Below are positions 1-15,500 of a DNA stretch of 64,000 bases, piece by piece; positions within the stretch are counted from its first letter, which is position 1, and every line of letters starts with the position of its first letter. The notes beneath the pieces were generated by a model, which was not told where the DNA came from, made no database searches, and worked only from the letters and a program-made list of their open reading frames with translations. A program made the position numbers and the translations under genes. The DNA lies in NCBI RefSeq assembly GCF_910591885.1, contig NW_025963576.1, positions 62,001 through 126,000 on the forward strand. The letters are read 5' to 3'. The DNA is from Bombus terrestris. Taxonomy: Eukaryota > Arthropoda > Insecta > Hymenoptera > Apidae.

Positions 1-3000
1 ACAACGTGGGACAACGTGGGACAACGTGGGACAACGTGGGACAACGTGGGACATCGTGGGACAACGTGGGACAACGTGGGACAACGTGGGACAACGTGGG
101 ACAACGTGGGACAACGTGGGACACCGTTGGACATCGTTGGACACCGTGGGACAACGTGGGACAACGTGGGACAACGTGGGACAACGTGGGACAACGTGGG
201 ACACCGTTGGACATCGTTGGACATCGTTGGACATCGTGGGACACCGTTGGACATCGTTGGACATCGTTGGACACCGTTGGACACCGTTGGACAACGTGGG
301 ACATCGTGGGACAACGTGGGACAACGTGGGACAACGTGGGACAACGTGGGACATCGTGGGACAACGTGGGACAACGTGGGACAACGTGGGACAACGTGGG
401 ACAACGTGGGACAACGTGGGACAACGTGGGACAACGTGGGACAACGTGGGACAACGTGGGACATCGTGGGACAACGTGGGACAACGTGGGACAACGTGGG
501 ACAACGTGGGACATCGTTGGACACCGTTGGACATCGTTGGACACCGTGGGACAACGTGGGACAACGTGGGACAACGTGGGACAACGTGGGACAACGTGGG
601 ACAACGTGGGACAACGTGGGACAACGTGGGACAACGTGGGACAACGTGGGACAACGTGGGACAACGTGGGACAACGTGGGACACCGTTGGACATCGTTGG
701 ACACCGTGGGACACCGTGGGACAACGTGGGACATCGTGGGACAACGTGGGACAACGTGGGACAACGTGGGAAACCATGGAACAACGTGGGACAACGTGGG
801 ACACCGTTGGACACCGTTGGACATCGTTGGACATCGTTGGACATCGTGGGACACCGTTGGACATCGTTGGACATCGTTGGACACCGTTGGACATCGTTGG
901 ACACCGTTGGACATCGTTGGACATCGTTGGACATCGTGGGACACCGTTGGACATCGTTGGACATCGTTGGACACCGTTGGACATCGTTGGACATCGTTGG
1001 ACATCGTTGGACACCGTTGGACACCGTTGGACACCGTTGGACACCGTTGGACACCGTTGGACATCGTTGGACACCGTGGGACAACGTGGGACAACGTGGG
1101 ACATCGTGGGAAACCATGGAACAACGTGGGACAACGTGGGACACCGTTGGACATCGTTGGACAACGTGGGACAACGTGGGACAACGTGGGACAACGTGGG
1201 ACAACGTGGGACAACGTGGGACAACGTGGGACACCGTTGGACACCGTGGGACACCGTTGGACACCGTTGGACATCGTTGGACACCGTGGGACAACGTGGG
1301 ACAACGTGGGACAACGTGGGACAACGTGGGACAACGTTGGACAACGTGGGACAACGTGGGACAACGTGGGACAACGTGGGACAACGTGGGACAACGTGGG
1401 ACATCGTGGGACAACGTGGGACAACGTGGGACAACGTGGGACAACGTGGGACACCGTTGGACAACGTGGGACACCGTTGGACAACGTGGGACACCGTTGG
1501 ACATCGTTGGACACCGTGGGACAACGTGGGACAACGTGGGACCACGTGGGACAACGTGGGACAACGTGGGACAACGTGGGACAACGTGGGACAACGTGGG
1601 ACAACGTGGGACAACGTGGGACAACGTGGGACAACGTGGGACAACGTGGGACAACGTGGGACAACGTGGGACAACGTGGGACATCGTGGGACAACGTGGG
1701 ACAACGTGGGACACCGTTGGACAACGTCGGACACCGTTGGACATCGTTGGACATCGTTGGACACCGTTGGACATCGTTGGACATCGTTGGACATCGTGGG
1801 ACATCGTTGGACATCGTTGGACACCGTTGGACATCGTTGGACATCGTTGGACATCGTTGGACATCGTTGGACACCGTTGGACATCGTTGGACATCGTTGG
1901 ACATCGTTGGACACCGTTGGACACCGTTGGACAGCGTTGGACATCGTTGGACACCGTGGGACAACGTGGGACAACGTGGGACAACGTGGGACAACGTGGG
2001 ACAACGTGGGACAACGTGGGACATCGTGGGACAACGTGGGACAACGTGGGACAACGTGGGACAACGTGGGAAACCATGGAACAACGTGGGACAACGTGGG
2101 ACAACGTGGGACAACGTGGGACACCGTTGGACATCGTTGGACACCGTGGGACAACGTGGGACAACGTGGGAAACCATGGAACAACGTGGGACAACGTGGG
2201 ACAACGTGGGACAACGTGGGACACCGTTGGACATCGTTGGACACCGTGGGACAACGTGGGACAACGTGGGACAACGTGGGACAACGTGGGACAACGTGGG
2301 ACACCGTTGGACATCGTTGGACATCGTTGGACATCGTGGGACACCGTTGGACATCGTTGGACATCGTTGGACACCGTTGGACACCGTTGGACATCGTTGG
2401 ACATCGTTGGACATCGTGGGACAACGTGGGACAACGTGGGACATCGTGGGACAACGTGGGACAACGTGGGACAACGTGGGACAACGTGGGACATCGTTGG
2501 ACACCGTTGGACATCGTTGGACACCGTGGGACAACGTGGGACAACGCGGGACAACGTGGGACAACGTGGGACAACGTGGGAAAACGTGGGACAACGTGGG
2601 ACAACGTGGGACACCGTGGGACAACGTGGGACAACGTGGGAAAACGTGGGACAACGTGGGACACCGTTGGACATCGCTGGACACCGTTGGACATCGTTGG
2701 ACACCGTGGGACAACGTGGGACACCGCGGGACAACGTGGGACAACGTGGGACAACGTGGGGCAACGTGGGACAACGTGGGACAACGTGGGACAACGTGGG
2801 ACAACGTGGGACAACGTGGGACAACGTGGGACATCGTGGGACAACGTGGGACAACGTGGGACAACGTGGGACAACGTGGGACATCGTTGGACACCGTTGG
2901 ACACCGTGGGACAACGTGGGACAACGTGGGACAACGTGGGACAACGTGGGACAACGTGGGACAACGTGGGACAACGTGGGACAACGTGGGACAACGTGGG

Positions 3001-3570
3001 ACAACGTGGGACAACGTGGGACAACGTGGGACAACGTGGGACAACGTGGGACAACGTGGGACAACGTGGGACATCGTGGGACAACGTGGGACAACGTGGG
3101 ACAACGTGGGACAACGTGGGACAACGTGGGACACCGTTGGACATCGTTGGACACCGTGGGACAACGTGGGACAACGTGGGACAACGTGGGACAACGTGGG
3201 ACACCGTTGGACACCGTGGGACACCGTTGGACACCGTTGGACATCGTTGGACACCGTGGGACAACGTGGGACAACGTGGGACAACGTGGGACAACGTGGG
3301 ACAACGTGGGACAACGTGGGACAACGTGGGACAACGTGGGACAACGTGGGACAACGTGGGACATCGTGGGACAACGTGGGACAACGTGGGACAACGTGGG
3401 ACAACGTGGGACACCGTTGGACAACGTGGGACACCGTTGGACATCGTTGGACACCGTGCGACAACGTGGGACAACGTGGGACAACGTGGGACAACGTGGG
3501 ACAACGTGGGACACCGTTGGACACCGTGGGACACCGTTGGACACCGTTGGACATCGTTGGACACCGTGGG

Positions 3571-4280
3571 ACAACGTGGGACAACGTGGGACAACGTGGG
3601 ACAACGTGGGACAACGTGGGACAACGTGGGACAACGTGGGACAACGTGGGACAACGTGGGACAACGTGGGACAACGTGGGACAACGTGGGACACCGTTGG
3701 ACAACGTGGGACACCGTTGGACATCGTTGGACACCGTGGGACAACGTGGGACAACGTGGGACAACGTGGGACAACGTGGGACAACGTGGGACACCGTTGG
3801 ACATCGTTGGACATCGTTGGACATCGTGGGACACCGTTGGACACCGTTGGACATCGTTGGACATCGTTGGACATCGTGGGACACCGTTGGACATCGTTGG
3901 ACATCGTTGGACACCGTTGGACATCGTTGGACACCGTTGGACATCGTTGGACATCGTTGGACATCGTGGGACACCGTTGGACATCGTTGGACATCGTTGG
4001 ACACCGTTGGACATCGTTGGACATCGTTGGACATCGTTGGACACCGTTGGACACCGTTGGACACCGTTGGACATCGTTGGACACCGTGGGACAACGTGGG
4101 ACAACGTGGGACAACGTGGGACAACGTGGGACAACGTGGGACAACGTGGGACAACGTGGGACAACGTGGGACATCGTGGGACAACGTGGGACAACGTGGG
4201 ACAACGTGGGACAACGTGGGACAACGTGGGACACCGTTGGACATCGTTGGACACCGTGGGACAACGTGGGACAACGTGGG
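3571..4280. repeat. Early segmental duplication, copy 1 (offset about 1.97-1.98 kb)
   Basis: The order of Ct, Tt, Tg and Ag units here matches 5541-6260 unit for unit. The offset changes from 1,970 to 1,980 bp inside the long Ag run, which is one unit longer in the second copy. The shared block includes a Ct/Tt-rich stretch of about 29 units followed by Ag units. The copies diverge near 4290, where this one has a Tt unit and the other a Ct unit. Confidence 0.75.
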
Positions 4281-5540
4281 ACAACGTGGGACATCGTTGG
4301 ACACCGTGGGACAACGTGGGACAACGTGGGACATCGTTGGACACCGTGGGACAACGTGGGACAACGTGGGACAACGTGGGACAACGTGGGACAACGTGGG
4401 ACAACGTGGGACAACGTGGGACAACGTGGGACAACGTGGGACAACGTGGGACAACGTGGGACAACGTGGGACAACGTGGGACAACGTGGGACAACGTGGG
4501 ACAACGTGGGACAACGTGGGACAACGTGGGACATCGTGGGACAACGTGGGACAACGTGGGACAACGTGGGACAACGTGGGACAACGTGGGACACCGTTGG
4601 ACATCGTTGGACACCGTGGGACAACGTGGGACAACGTGGGACACCGTTGGACACCGTTGGACACCGTTGGACACCGTTGGACATCGTTGGACACCGTGGG
4701 ACAACGTGGGACAACGTGGGACAACGTGGGAAACCATGGAACAACGTGGGACAACGTGGGACACCGTTGGACATCGTTGGACAACGTGGGACAACGTGGG
4801 ACAACGTGGGACAACGTGGGACAACGTGGGACAACGTGGGACAACGTGGGACACCGTTGGACACCGTGGGACACCGTTGGACACCGTTGGACATCGTTGG
4901 ACACCGTGGGACAACGTGGGACAACGTGGGACAACGTGGGACAACGTGGGACAACGTGGGACAACGTGGGACAACGTGGGACAACGTGGGACAACGTGGG
5001 ACAACGTGGGACAACGTGGGACATCGTGGGACAACGTGGGACAACGTGGGACAACGTGGGACAACGTGGGACACCGTTGGACAACGTGGGACACCGTTGG
5101 ACATCGTTGGACACCGTGCGACAACGTGGGACAACGTGGGACCACGTGGGACAACGTGGGACAACGTGGGACAACGTGGGACAACGTGGGACAACGTGGG
5201 ACAACGTGGGACAACGTGGGACAACGTGGGACATCGCGGGACAACGTGGGACAACGTGGGACAACGTGGGACAACGTGGGACAACGTGGGACACCGTTGG
5301 ACATCGTTGGACACCGTGGGACACCGTGGGACAACGTGGGACAACGTGGGACAACGTGGGACAACGTGGGAAACCATGGAACAACGTGGGACAACGTGGG
5401 ACACCGTTGGACATCGTTGGACAACGTGGGACAACGTGGGACAACGTGGGACAACGTGGGACAACGTGGGACAACGTGGGACACCGTTGGACACCGTGGG
5501 ACACCGTTGGACACCGTTGGACATCGTTGGACACCGTGGG

Positions 5541-6260
5541 ACAACGTGGGACAACGTGGGACAACGTGGGACAACGTGGGACAACGTGGGACAACGTGGG
5601 ACAACGTGGGACAACGTGGGACAACGTGGGACAACGTGGGACAACGTGGGACAACGTGGGACAACGTGGGACACCGTTGGACAACGTGGGACACCGTTGG
5701 ACATCGTTGGACACCGTGGGACAACGTGGGACAACGTGGGACAACGTGGGACAACGTGGGACAACGTGGGACACCGTTGGACATCGTTGGACATCGTTGG
5801 ACATCGTGGGACACCGTTGGACACCGTTGGACATCGTTGGACATCGTTGGACATCGTGGGACACCGTTGGACATCGTTGGACATCGTTGGACACCGTTGG
5901 ACATCGTTGGACACCGTTGGACATCGTTGGACATCGTTGGACATCGTGGGACACCGTTGGACATCGTTGGACATCGTTGGACACCGTTGGACATCGTTGG
6001 ACATCGTTGGACATCGTTGGACACCGTTGGACACCGTTGGACACCGTTGGACATCGTTGGACACCGTGGGACAACGTGGGACAACGTGGGACAACGTGGG
6101 ACAACGTGGGACAACGTGGGACAACGTGGGACAACGTGGGACAACGTGGGACATCGTGGGACAACGTGGGACAACGTGGGACAACGTGGGACAACGTGGG
6201 ACAACGTGGGACACCGTTGGACATCGTTGGACACCGTGGGACAACGTGGGACAACGTGGG
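5541..6260. repeat. Early segmental duplication, copy 2
   Basis: Partner of 3571-4280, with one extra Ag unit in the run that starts the block. Part of the same Ct/Tt pattern also recurs near 7801-7920 (offset about 1,860 bp from 5941), so this may be one of three or more copies. Confidence 0.75.
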
Positions 6261-9200
6261 ACAACGTGGGACACCGTTGGACACCGTTGGACACCGTTGG
6301 ACACCGTTGGACATCGTTGGACACCGTGGGACAACGTGGGACAACGTGGGACAACGTGGGAAACCATGGAACAACGTGGGACAACGTGGGACACCGTTGG
6401 ACATCGTTGGACAACGTGGGACAACGTGGGACAACGTGGGACAACGTGGGACAACGTGGGACAACGTGGGACAACGTGGGACACCGTTGGACACCGTGGG
6501 ACACCGTTGGACACCGTTGGACATCGTTGGACACCTTGGGACAACGTGGGACAACGTGGGACAACGTGGGACAACGTGGGACAACGTGGGACAACGTGGG
6601 ACAACGTGGGACAACGTGGGACAACGTGGGACAACGTGGGACAACGTGGGACAACGTGGGACATCGTGGGACAACGTGGGACAACGTGGGACAACGTGGG
6701 ACAACGTGGGACACCGTTGGACAACGTGGGACACCGTTGGACATCGTTGGACACCGTGGGACAACGTGGGACAACGTGGGACCACGTGGGACAACGTGGG
6801 ACAACGTGGGACAACGTGGGACAACGTGGGACAACGTGGGACAACGTGGGACAACGTGGGACAACGTGGGACAACGTGGGACAACGTGGGACAACGTGGG
6901 ACAACGTGGGACACCGTTGGACATCGTTGGACACCGTGGGACACCGTGGGACAACGTGGGACAACGTGGGACAACGTGGGACAACGTGGGACAACGTGGG
7001 AAACCATGGAACAACGTGGGACAACGTGGGACACCGTTGGACATCGTTGGACAACGTGGGACAACGTGGGACAACGTGGGACAACGTGGGACAACGTGGG
7101 ACAACGTGGGACAACGTGGGACACCGTTGGACACCGTGGGACACCGTTGGACACCGTTGGACATCGTTGGACACCGTGGGACAACGTGGGACAACGTGGG
7201 ACACCGTTGGACACCGTTGGACAACGTGGGACATCGTGGGACAACGTGGGACAACGTGGGACAACGTGGGACACCGTTGGACACCGTGGGACACCGTTGG
7301 ACACCGTTGGACACCGTTGGACATCGTTGGACATCGTTGGACATCGTGGGACACCGTTGGACATCGTGGGACAACGTGGGACAACGTGGGACAACGTGGG
7401 ACAACGTGGGAAACCATGGAACAACGTGGGACAACGTGGGACAACGTTGGACACCGTTGGACAACGTCGGACATCGTGGGACAACGTGGGACAACGTGGG
7501 ACAACGTGGGACAACGTGGGACACCGTTGGACATCGTTGGACACCGTGGGACACCGTGGGACAACGTGGGACAACGTGGGACAACGTGGGACAACGTGGG
7601 ACAACGTGGGAAACCATGGAACAACGTGGGACAACGTGGGACACCGTTGGACACCGTGGGACACCGTTGGACACCGTCGGACACCGTTGGACAGCGTTGG
7701 ACATCGTTGGACATCGTGGGACACCGTTGGACATCGTTGGACATCGTTGGACACCGTTGGACATCGTTGGACACCGTTGGACATCGTTGGACATCGTTGG
7801 ACATCGTGGGACACCGTTGGACATCGTTGGACATCGTTGGACACCGTTGGACATCGTTGGACATCGTTGGACATCGTTGGACACCGTTGGACACCGTTGG
7901 ACACCGTTGGACATCGTTGGACACCGTGGGACAACGTGGGACAACGTGGGACAACGTGGGACAACGTGGGACAACGTGGGACAACGTGGGACATCGTGGG
8001 ACAACGTGGGACAACGTGGGACATCGTGGGACAACGTGGGACAACGTGGGACAACGTGGGACAACGCGGGACAACGTGGGACAACGTGGGACAACGTGGG
8101 ACACCGTTGGACACCGTGGGACACCGTTGGACACCGTTGGACATCGTTGGACACCGTGGGACAACGTGGGACAACGTGGGACAACGTGGGACAACGTGGG
8201 ACAACGTGGGACAACGTGGGACAACGTGGGACAACGTGGGACAACGTGGGACAACGTGGGACAACGTGGGACATCGTGGGACAACGTGGGACAACGTGGG
8301 ACAACGTGGGACAACGTGGGACACCGTTGGACAACGTGGGACACCGTTGGACATCGTTGGACACCGTGGGACAATGTGGGACAACGTGGGACCACGTGGG
8401 ACAACGTGGGACAACGTGGGACAACGTGGGACAACGTGGGACAACGTGGGACAACGTGGGACAACGTGGGACATCGTGGGACAACGTGGGACAACGTGGG
8501 ACAACGTGGGACAACGTGGGACAACGTCGGACACCGTTGGACATCGTTGGACACCGTGGGACACCGTGGGACAACGTGGGACAACGTGGGACAACGTGGG
8601 ACAACGTGGGACACCGTTGGACACCGTGGGACACCGTTGGACACCGTTGGACATCGTTGGACACCGTGGGACAACGTGGGACAACGTGGGACAACGTGGG
8701 ACAACGTGGGACAACGTGGGACAACGTGGGACAACGTGGGACACCGTTGGACATCGTTGGACATCGTTGGACATCGTGGGACACCGTTGGACATCGTTGG
8801 ACATCGTTGGACACCGTTGGACACCGTTGGACAACGTGGGACATCGTGGGACAACGTGGGACAACGTGGGACAACGTGGGACAACGTGGGACACCGTTGG
8901 ACACCGTGGGACACCGTTGGACACCGTTGGACACCGTTGGACATCGTTGGACATCGTTGGACATCGTGGGACACCGTTGGACATCGTTGGACATCGTTGG
9001 ACACCGTTGGACATCGTTGGACACCGTTGGACATCGTTGGACATCGTTGGACATCGTTGGACACCGTTGGACATCGTTGGACATCGTTGGACATCGTTGG
9101 ACACCGTTGGACACCGTTGGACACCGTTGGACATCGTTGGACACCGTGGGACAACGTGGGACAACGTGGGACAACGTGGGACAACGTGGGACAACGTGGG

Positions 9201-11610
9201 ACAATGTGGGACATCGTGGGACAACGTGGGACAACGTGGGACAACGTGGGACAACGTGGGACAACGTGGGACACCGTTGGACACCGTGGGACACCGTTGG
9301 ACACCGTTGGACATCGTTGGACACCGTGGGACAACGTGCGACAACGTGGGACAACGTGGGACAACGTGGGACAACGTGGGACAACGTGGGACAACGTAGG
9401 ACATCGTGGGACAACGTGGGACAACGTGGGACAACGTGGGACAACGTGGGACACCGTTGGACATCGTTGGACACCGTGGGACAACGTGGGACAACGTGGG
9501 ACAACGTGGGACACCGTTGGACACCGTTGGACACCGTTGGACACCGTTGGACATCGTTGGACACCGTGGGACAACGTGGGACAACGTGGGACAACGTGGG
9601 AAACCATGGAACAACGTGGGACAACGTGGGACAACGTGGGACAACGTGGGACAACGTGGGACACCGTTGGACACCGTGGGACAACGTGGGACAACGTGGG
9701 ACATCGTGGGACAACGTGGGACAATGTGGGACAACGTGGGACAACGTGGGACACCGTTGGACAACGTGGGACACCGTTGGACATCGTGGGAAACCATGGA
9801 ACAACGTGGGACAACGTGGGACACCGTTGGACATCGTTGGACAACGTGGGACAACGTGGGACAACGTGGGACAACGTGGGACAACGTGGGACAACGTGGG
9901 ACAACGTGGGACACCGTTGGACACCGTGGGACACCGTTGGACACCGTTGGACATCGTTGGACACCGTGGGACAACGTGGGACAACGTGGGACAACGTGGG
10001 ACAACGTGGGACAACGTGGGACAACGTGGGACAACGTGGGACAACGTGGGACAACGTGGGACAACGTGGGACAACGTGGGACAACGTGGGACAACGTGGG
10101 ACAACGTGGGACAACGTGGGACATCGTGGGACAACGTGGGACAACGTGGGACAACGTGGGACAACGTGGGACACCGTTGGACAACGTGGGACACCGTTGG
10201 ACATCGTTGGACACCGTGGGACAACGTGGGACAACGTGGGACCACGTGGGACAACGTGGGACAACGTGGGACAACGTGGGACAACGTGGGACAACGTGGG
10301 ACAACGTGGGACAACGTGGGACATCGTGGGACAACGTGGGACAACGTGGGACAACGTGGGACAACGTGGGACAACGTGGGACACCGTTGGACATTGTTGG
10401 ACACCGTGGGACACCGTGGGACAACGTGGGACAACGTGGGACAACGTGGGACAACGAGGGACAACGTGGGAAACCATGGAACAACGTGGGACAACGTGGG
10501 ACACCGTTGGACATCGTTGGACAACGTGGGACAACGTGGGACAACGTGGGACAACGTGGGACAACGTGGGACAACGTGGGACAACGTGGGACACCGTTGG
10601 ACACCGTGGGACACCGTTGGACACCGTTGGACATCGTTGGACACCGTGGGACAACGTGGGACAACGTGGGACAACGTGGGACAACGTGGGACAACGTGGG
10701 ACAACGTGGGACAACGTGGGACAACGTGGGACAACGTGGGACAACGTGGGACAACGTGGGACATCGTGGGACAACGTGGGACAACGTGGGACAACGTGGG
10801 ACAACGTGGGACACCGTTGGACAACGTGGGACACCGTTGGACAACGTGGGACAACGTGGCAAACCATGGAACAACGTGGGACAACGTGGGACAACGTTGG
10901 ACACCGTTGGACAACGTGGGACATCGTGGGACAACGTGGGACAACGTGGGACAACGTGGGAAACCATGGAACAACGTGGGACAACGTGGGACACCGTTGG
11001 ACACCGTGGGACACCGTTGGACACCGTCGGACACCGTTGGACATCGTTGGACATCGTTGGACATCGTGGGACACCGTTGGACATCGTTGGACATCGTTGG
11101 ACACCGTTGGACATCGTTGGACACCGTTGGACATCGTTGGACATCGTTGGACATCGTGGGACACCGTTGGACATCGTTGGACAACGTGGGACAACGTGGG
11201 ACAACGTGGGACAACGTGGGACAACGTGGGACAACGTGGGACAACGTGGGACAACGTGGGACAACGTGGGACAACGTGGGACAACGTGGGACAACGTGGG
11301 ACAACGTGGGACAACGTGGGACAACGTGGGACACCGTTGGACACCGTTGGACATCGTTGGACATCGTTGGACACCGTGGGACAACGTGGGACAACGTGGG
11401 ACAACGTGGGACACCGTTGGACACCGTTGGACATCGTTGGACATCATTGGACATCGTGGGACACCGTTGGACATCGTTGGACACCGTTGGACATCGTTGG
11501 ACACCGTGGGACAACGTGGGACAACGTGGGACAACGTGGGACACCGTTGGACAACGTGGGACAACGTGGGACAACGTGGGACAACATGGGACAACGTGGG
11601 ACAACGTGGG

Positions 11611-12660
11611 ATACCGTTGGACACCGTGGGACACCGTTGGACAACGTGGGACAACGTGGGACAACGTGGGACAACGTGGGACAACGTGGGACAACGTGGG
11701 ACAACGTGGGACAACGTGGGACAACGTGGGACATCGTGGGACAACGTGGGACAACGTGGGACAACGTGGGACAACGTGGGACAACGTGGGACAACGTGGG
11801 ACAACGTGGGACATCGTTGGACATCGTTGGACATCGTGGGACACCGTTGGACATCGTTGGACATCGTTGGACACCGTTGGACATCGTTGGACATCGTTGG
11901 ACATCGTTGGACACCGTTGGACACCGTTGGACACCGTTGGACACCGTTGGACACCGTTGGACATCGGTGGACATCGTGGGACACCGTAGGACACCGTTGG
12001 ACATCGTTGGACACCGTTGGACACCGTGGGACACCGTTGGACACCGTTGGACATCGTTGGACACCGTGGGACAACGTGGGACAACGTGGGAAACCATGGA
12101 ACAACGTGGGACAACGTGGCACAACGTGGGACAACGTGGGACAACGTGGGACACCGTTGGACATCGTTGGACACCGTGGGACAACGTGGGACAACGTGGG
12201 ACACCGTTGGACACCGTTGGACATCGTTGGACATCGTTGGACACCGTTGGACACCGTTGGACACCGTTGGACACCGTGGGACAACGTGGGACAACGTGGG
12301 ACAACGTGGGACAACGTGGGACAACGTGGGACACCGTTGGACAACGTGGGACAACGTGGGACATCGTGGGACAACGTGGGACAACGTGGGACAACGTGGG
12401 ACAACGTGGGACAACGTGGGACACCGTTGGACAACGTGGGACATCGTTGGACATCGTTGGACATCGTTGGACACCGTTGGACACCGTTGGACACCGTTGG
12501 ACACCGTTGGACACCGTTGGACATCGGTGGACATCGTGGGACACCGTTGGACACCGTTGGACATCGTTGGACACCGTTGGACACCGTGGGACACCGTTGG
12601 ACACCGTTGGACATCGTTGGACACCGTGGGACAACGTGGGACAACGTGGGAAACCATGGA
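11611..12660. repeat. Segmental duplication, copy 1 (offset 8,630 bp)
   Basis: Private variants here recur at 20,291-21,300. acaccgtagg 11981 pairs with 20611, aaaccatgga 12091 with 20721, acaacgtggc 12111 with 20741, and aaaccatgga 12651 with 21281, all at 8,630 bp. ataccgttgg 11611 pairs with 20291 at 8,680 bp, so about 5 units were gained or lost in the Ag run between them. Confidence 0.85.
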
Positions 12661-15500
12661 ACAACGTGGGACAACGTGGGACAACGTGGGACAACGTGGG
12701 ACAACGTGGGACACCGTTGGACATCGTTGGACATCGTTGGACACCGTTGGACACCGTTGGACACCGTTGGACACCGTGGGACAACGTGGGACAACGTGGG
12801 ACAACGTGGGACAACGTGGGACAACGTGGGACAACGTGGGACAACGTGGGACACCGTTGGACATCGTTGGACACCGTGGGACAACGTGGGACACCGTTGG
12901 ACATCGTTGGACACCGTGGGACAACGTGGGACAACGTGGGACAACGTGGGACACCGTTGGACACCGTTGGACATCGTTGGACATCGTTGGACATCGTGGG
13001 ACACCGTTGGACATCGTTGGACATCGTTGGACATCGTTGGACACCGTTGGACACCGTTGGACACCGTTGGACACCGTTGGACACCGTTGGACACCGTTGG
13101 ACATCGGTGGACATCGTGGGACACCGTTGGACACCGTTGGACATCGTTGGACACCGCTGGACACCGTGGGACACCGTTGGACTCCGTTGGACATCGTTGG
13201 ACACCGTGGGACAACGTGGGACAACGTGGGAAACCATGGAACAACGTGGGACAACGTGGGACAACGTGGGACAACGTGGGACAACGTGGGACAACGTGGG
13301 ACACCGTTGGACATCGTTGGACACCGTGGGACAACGTGGGACAACGTGGGACAACGTGGGACAACGTGGGACAACGTGGGACAACGTGGGACAACGTGGG
13401 ACAACGTGGGACAACGTGGGACAACGTGGGACAACGTGGGACACCGTTGGACATCGTTGGACACCGTGGGACAACGTGGGACAACGTGGGACACCGTTGG
13501 ACACCGTTGGACATCGTTGGACATCGTTGGACATCGTGGGACACCGTTGGACATCGTTGGACATCGTTGGACACCGTTGGACATCGTTGGACATCGTTGG
13601 ACATCGTTGGACACCGTTGGACACCGTTGGACACCGTTGGACACCGTTGGACATCGGTGGACATCGTGGGACACCGTTGGACACCGTTGGACATCGTTGG
13701 ACATCGTTGGACACCGTTGGACACCGTTGGACACCGTTGGACACCGTGGGACAACGTGGGACAACGTGGGACAACGTGGGACAACGTGGGACAACGTGGG
13801 ACAACGTGGGACAACGTGGGAAACCATGGAACAACGTGGGACAACGTGGGACACCGTTGGACATCGTTGGACAACGTGGGACAACGTGGGACAACGTGGG
13901 ACAACGTGGGACAACGTGGGACAACGTGGGACAACGTGGGACACCGTTGGACACCGTGGGACAACGTTGGACACCGTTGGACATCGTTGGACACCGTGGG
14001 ACAACGTGGGACAACGTGGGACAACGTGGGACAACGTGGGACAACGTGGGACAACGTGGGACAACGTGGGACAACGTGGGACAACGTGGGACAACGTGGG
14101 ACAACGTGGGACATCGTGGGACAACGTGGGACAACGTGGGACAACGTGGGACAACGTGGGACAACGTGGGACACCGTTGGACAACGTGGGACACCGTTGG
14201 ACAACGTGGGACAACGTGGGAAACCATGGAACAACGTGGGACAACGTGGGACAACGTTGGACACCGTTGGACAACGTGGGACATCGTGGGACAACGTGGG
14301 ACAACGTGGGACAACGTGGGAAACCATGGAACAACGTGGGACAACGTGGGACACCGTTGGACACCGTGGGACACCGTTGGACACCGTCGGACACCGTTGG
14401 ACATCGTTGGACATCGTTGGACATCGTGGGACACCGTTGGACATCGTTGGACATCGTTGGACACCGTTGGACATCGTTGGACACCGTTGGACATCGTTGG
14501 ACATCGTTGGACATCGTGGGACACCGTTGGACATCGTTGGACAACGTGGGACAACGTGGGACAACGTGGGACAACGTGGGACAACGTGGGACAACGTGGG
14601 ACAACGTGGGACAACGTGGGACAACGTGGGACACCGTTGGACACCGTGGGACACCGTTGGACAACGTGGGACAACGTGGGACAACGTGGGACAACGTGGG
14701 ACAACGTGGGACAACGTGGGACAACGTGGGACAACGTGGGACAACGTGGGACAACGTGGGACAACGTGGGACACCGTTGGACACCGTTGGACATCGTTGG
14801 ACACCGTTGGACACCGTGGGACAACGTGGGACACCGTGGGACAACGTGGGACAACGTGGGACAACGTGGGACAACGTGGGACAACGTGGGACAACGTAGG
14901 ACAACGTGCGACAACGTGGGACACCGTTGGACATCGTTGGACACCGTGGGACAACGTGGGACAACGTGGGACAACGTGGGACAACGTGGGACAACGTGGG
15001 ACAACGTGGGACAACGTGGGACAACGTGGGACAACGTGGGACAACGTAGGACAACGTGGGACAACGTGGGACACCGTTGGACATCGTTGGACACCGTGGG
15101 ACAACGTGGGACAACGTGGGACAACGTGGGACAACGTGGGACAACGTGGGACAACGTGGGACAACGTGGGACAACGTGGGACAACGTGGGACAACGTGGG
15201 ACAACGTGGGACAACGTGGGACAACGTGGGACACCGTTGGGCATCGTTGGACACCGTGGGACAACGTGGGACAACGTGGGACAACGTGGGACAACGTGGG
15301 ACAACGTGGAACACCGTTGGACATCGTTGGACATCGTTGGACATCGTGGGACACCGTTGGACATCGTTGGACATCGTTGGACACCGTTGGACACCGTTGG
15401 ACACCGTGGGACAACGTGGGACAACGTGGGACAACGTGGGACAACGTGGGACAACGTGGGACAACGTGGGACAACGTGGGACAACGTGGGACAACGTGGG
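12651..15500. repeat. Tandem higher-order unit of about 2.9 kb, copy 1
   Basis: This block starts at an aaaccatgga unit and is followed directly by a second copy at 15,501. Matching private variants include acaccgctgg 13151 with 16121, actccgttgg 13181 with 16151, aaaccatgga 13231 with 16201, acaacgtagg 14891 with 17851 beside acaacgtgcg, acaacgtagg 15041 with 18001, gcatcgttgg 15241 with 18201, and acaacgtgga 15301 with 18261. The offset steps from 2,850 to 2,970 to 2,960 bp. The first step is an Ag run of 7 units here against 19 in copy 2. Confidence 0.92.

Larger units (their letters stand above)
1..11300. repeat. Array zone I (accacgtggg-bearing)
   Basis: This end is marked by accacgtggg at 1541, 5141, 6781, 8391 and 10241, which I did not see elsewhere. 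I saw no acatcggtgg unit here, although that unit is frequent from 11,961 on. Only one TAG-containing unit occurs (9391). aaaccatgga is common (15 copies from 771 to 10,961). Blocks rich in Ct and Tt units lie at about 791-1080, 1721-1950, 3791-4080, 5771-6060, 7621-7920 and 8741-9150, separated by long Ag runs. The right edge is approximate, and the zone is defined only by marker variants. Confidence 0.6.
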
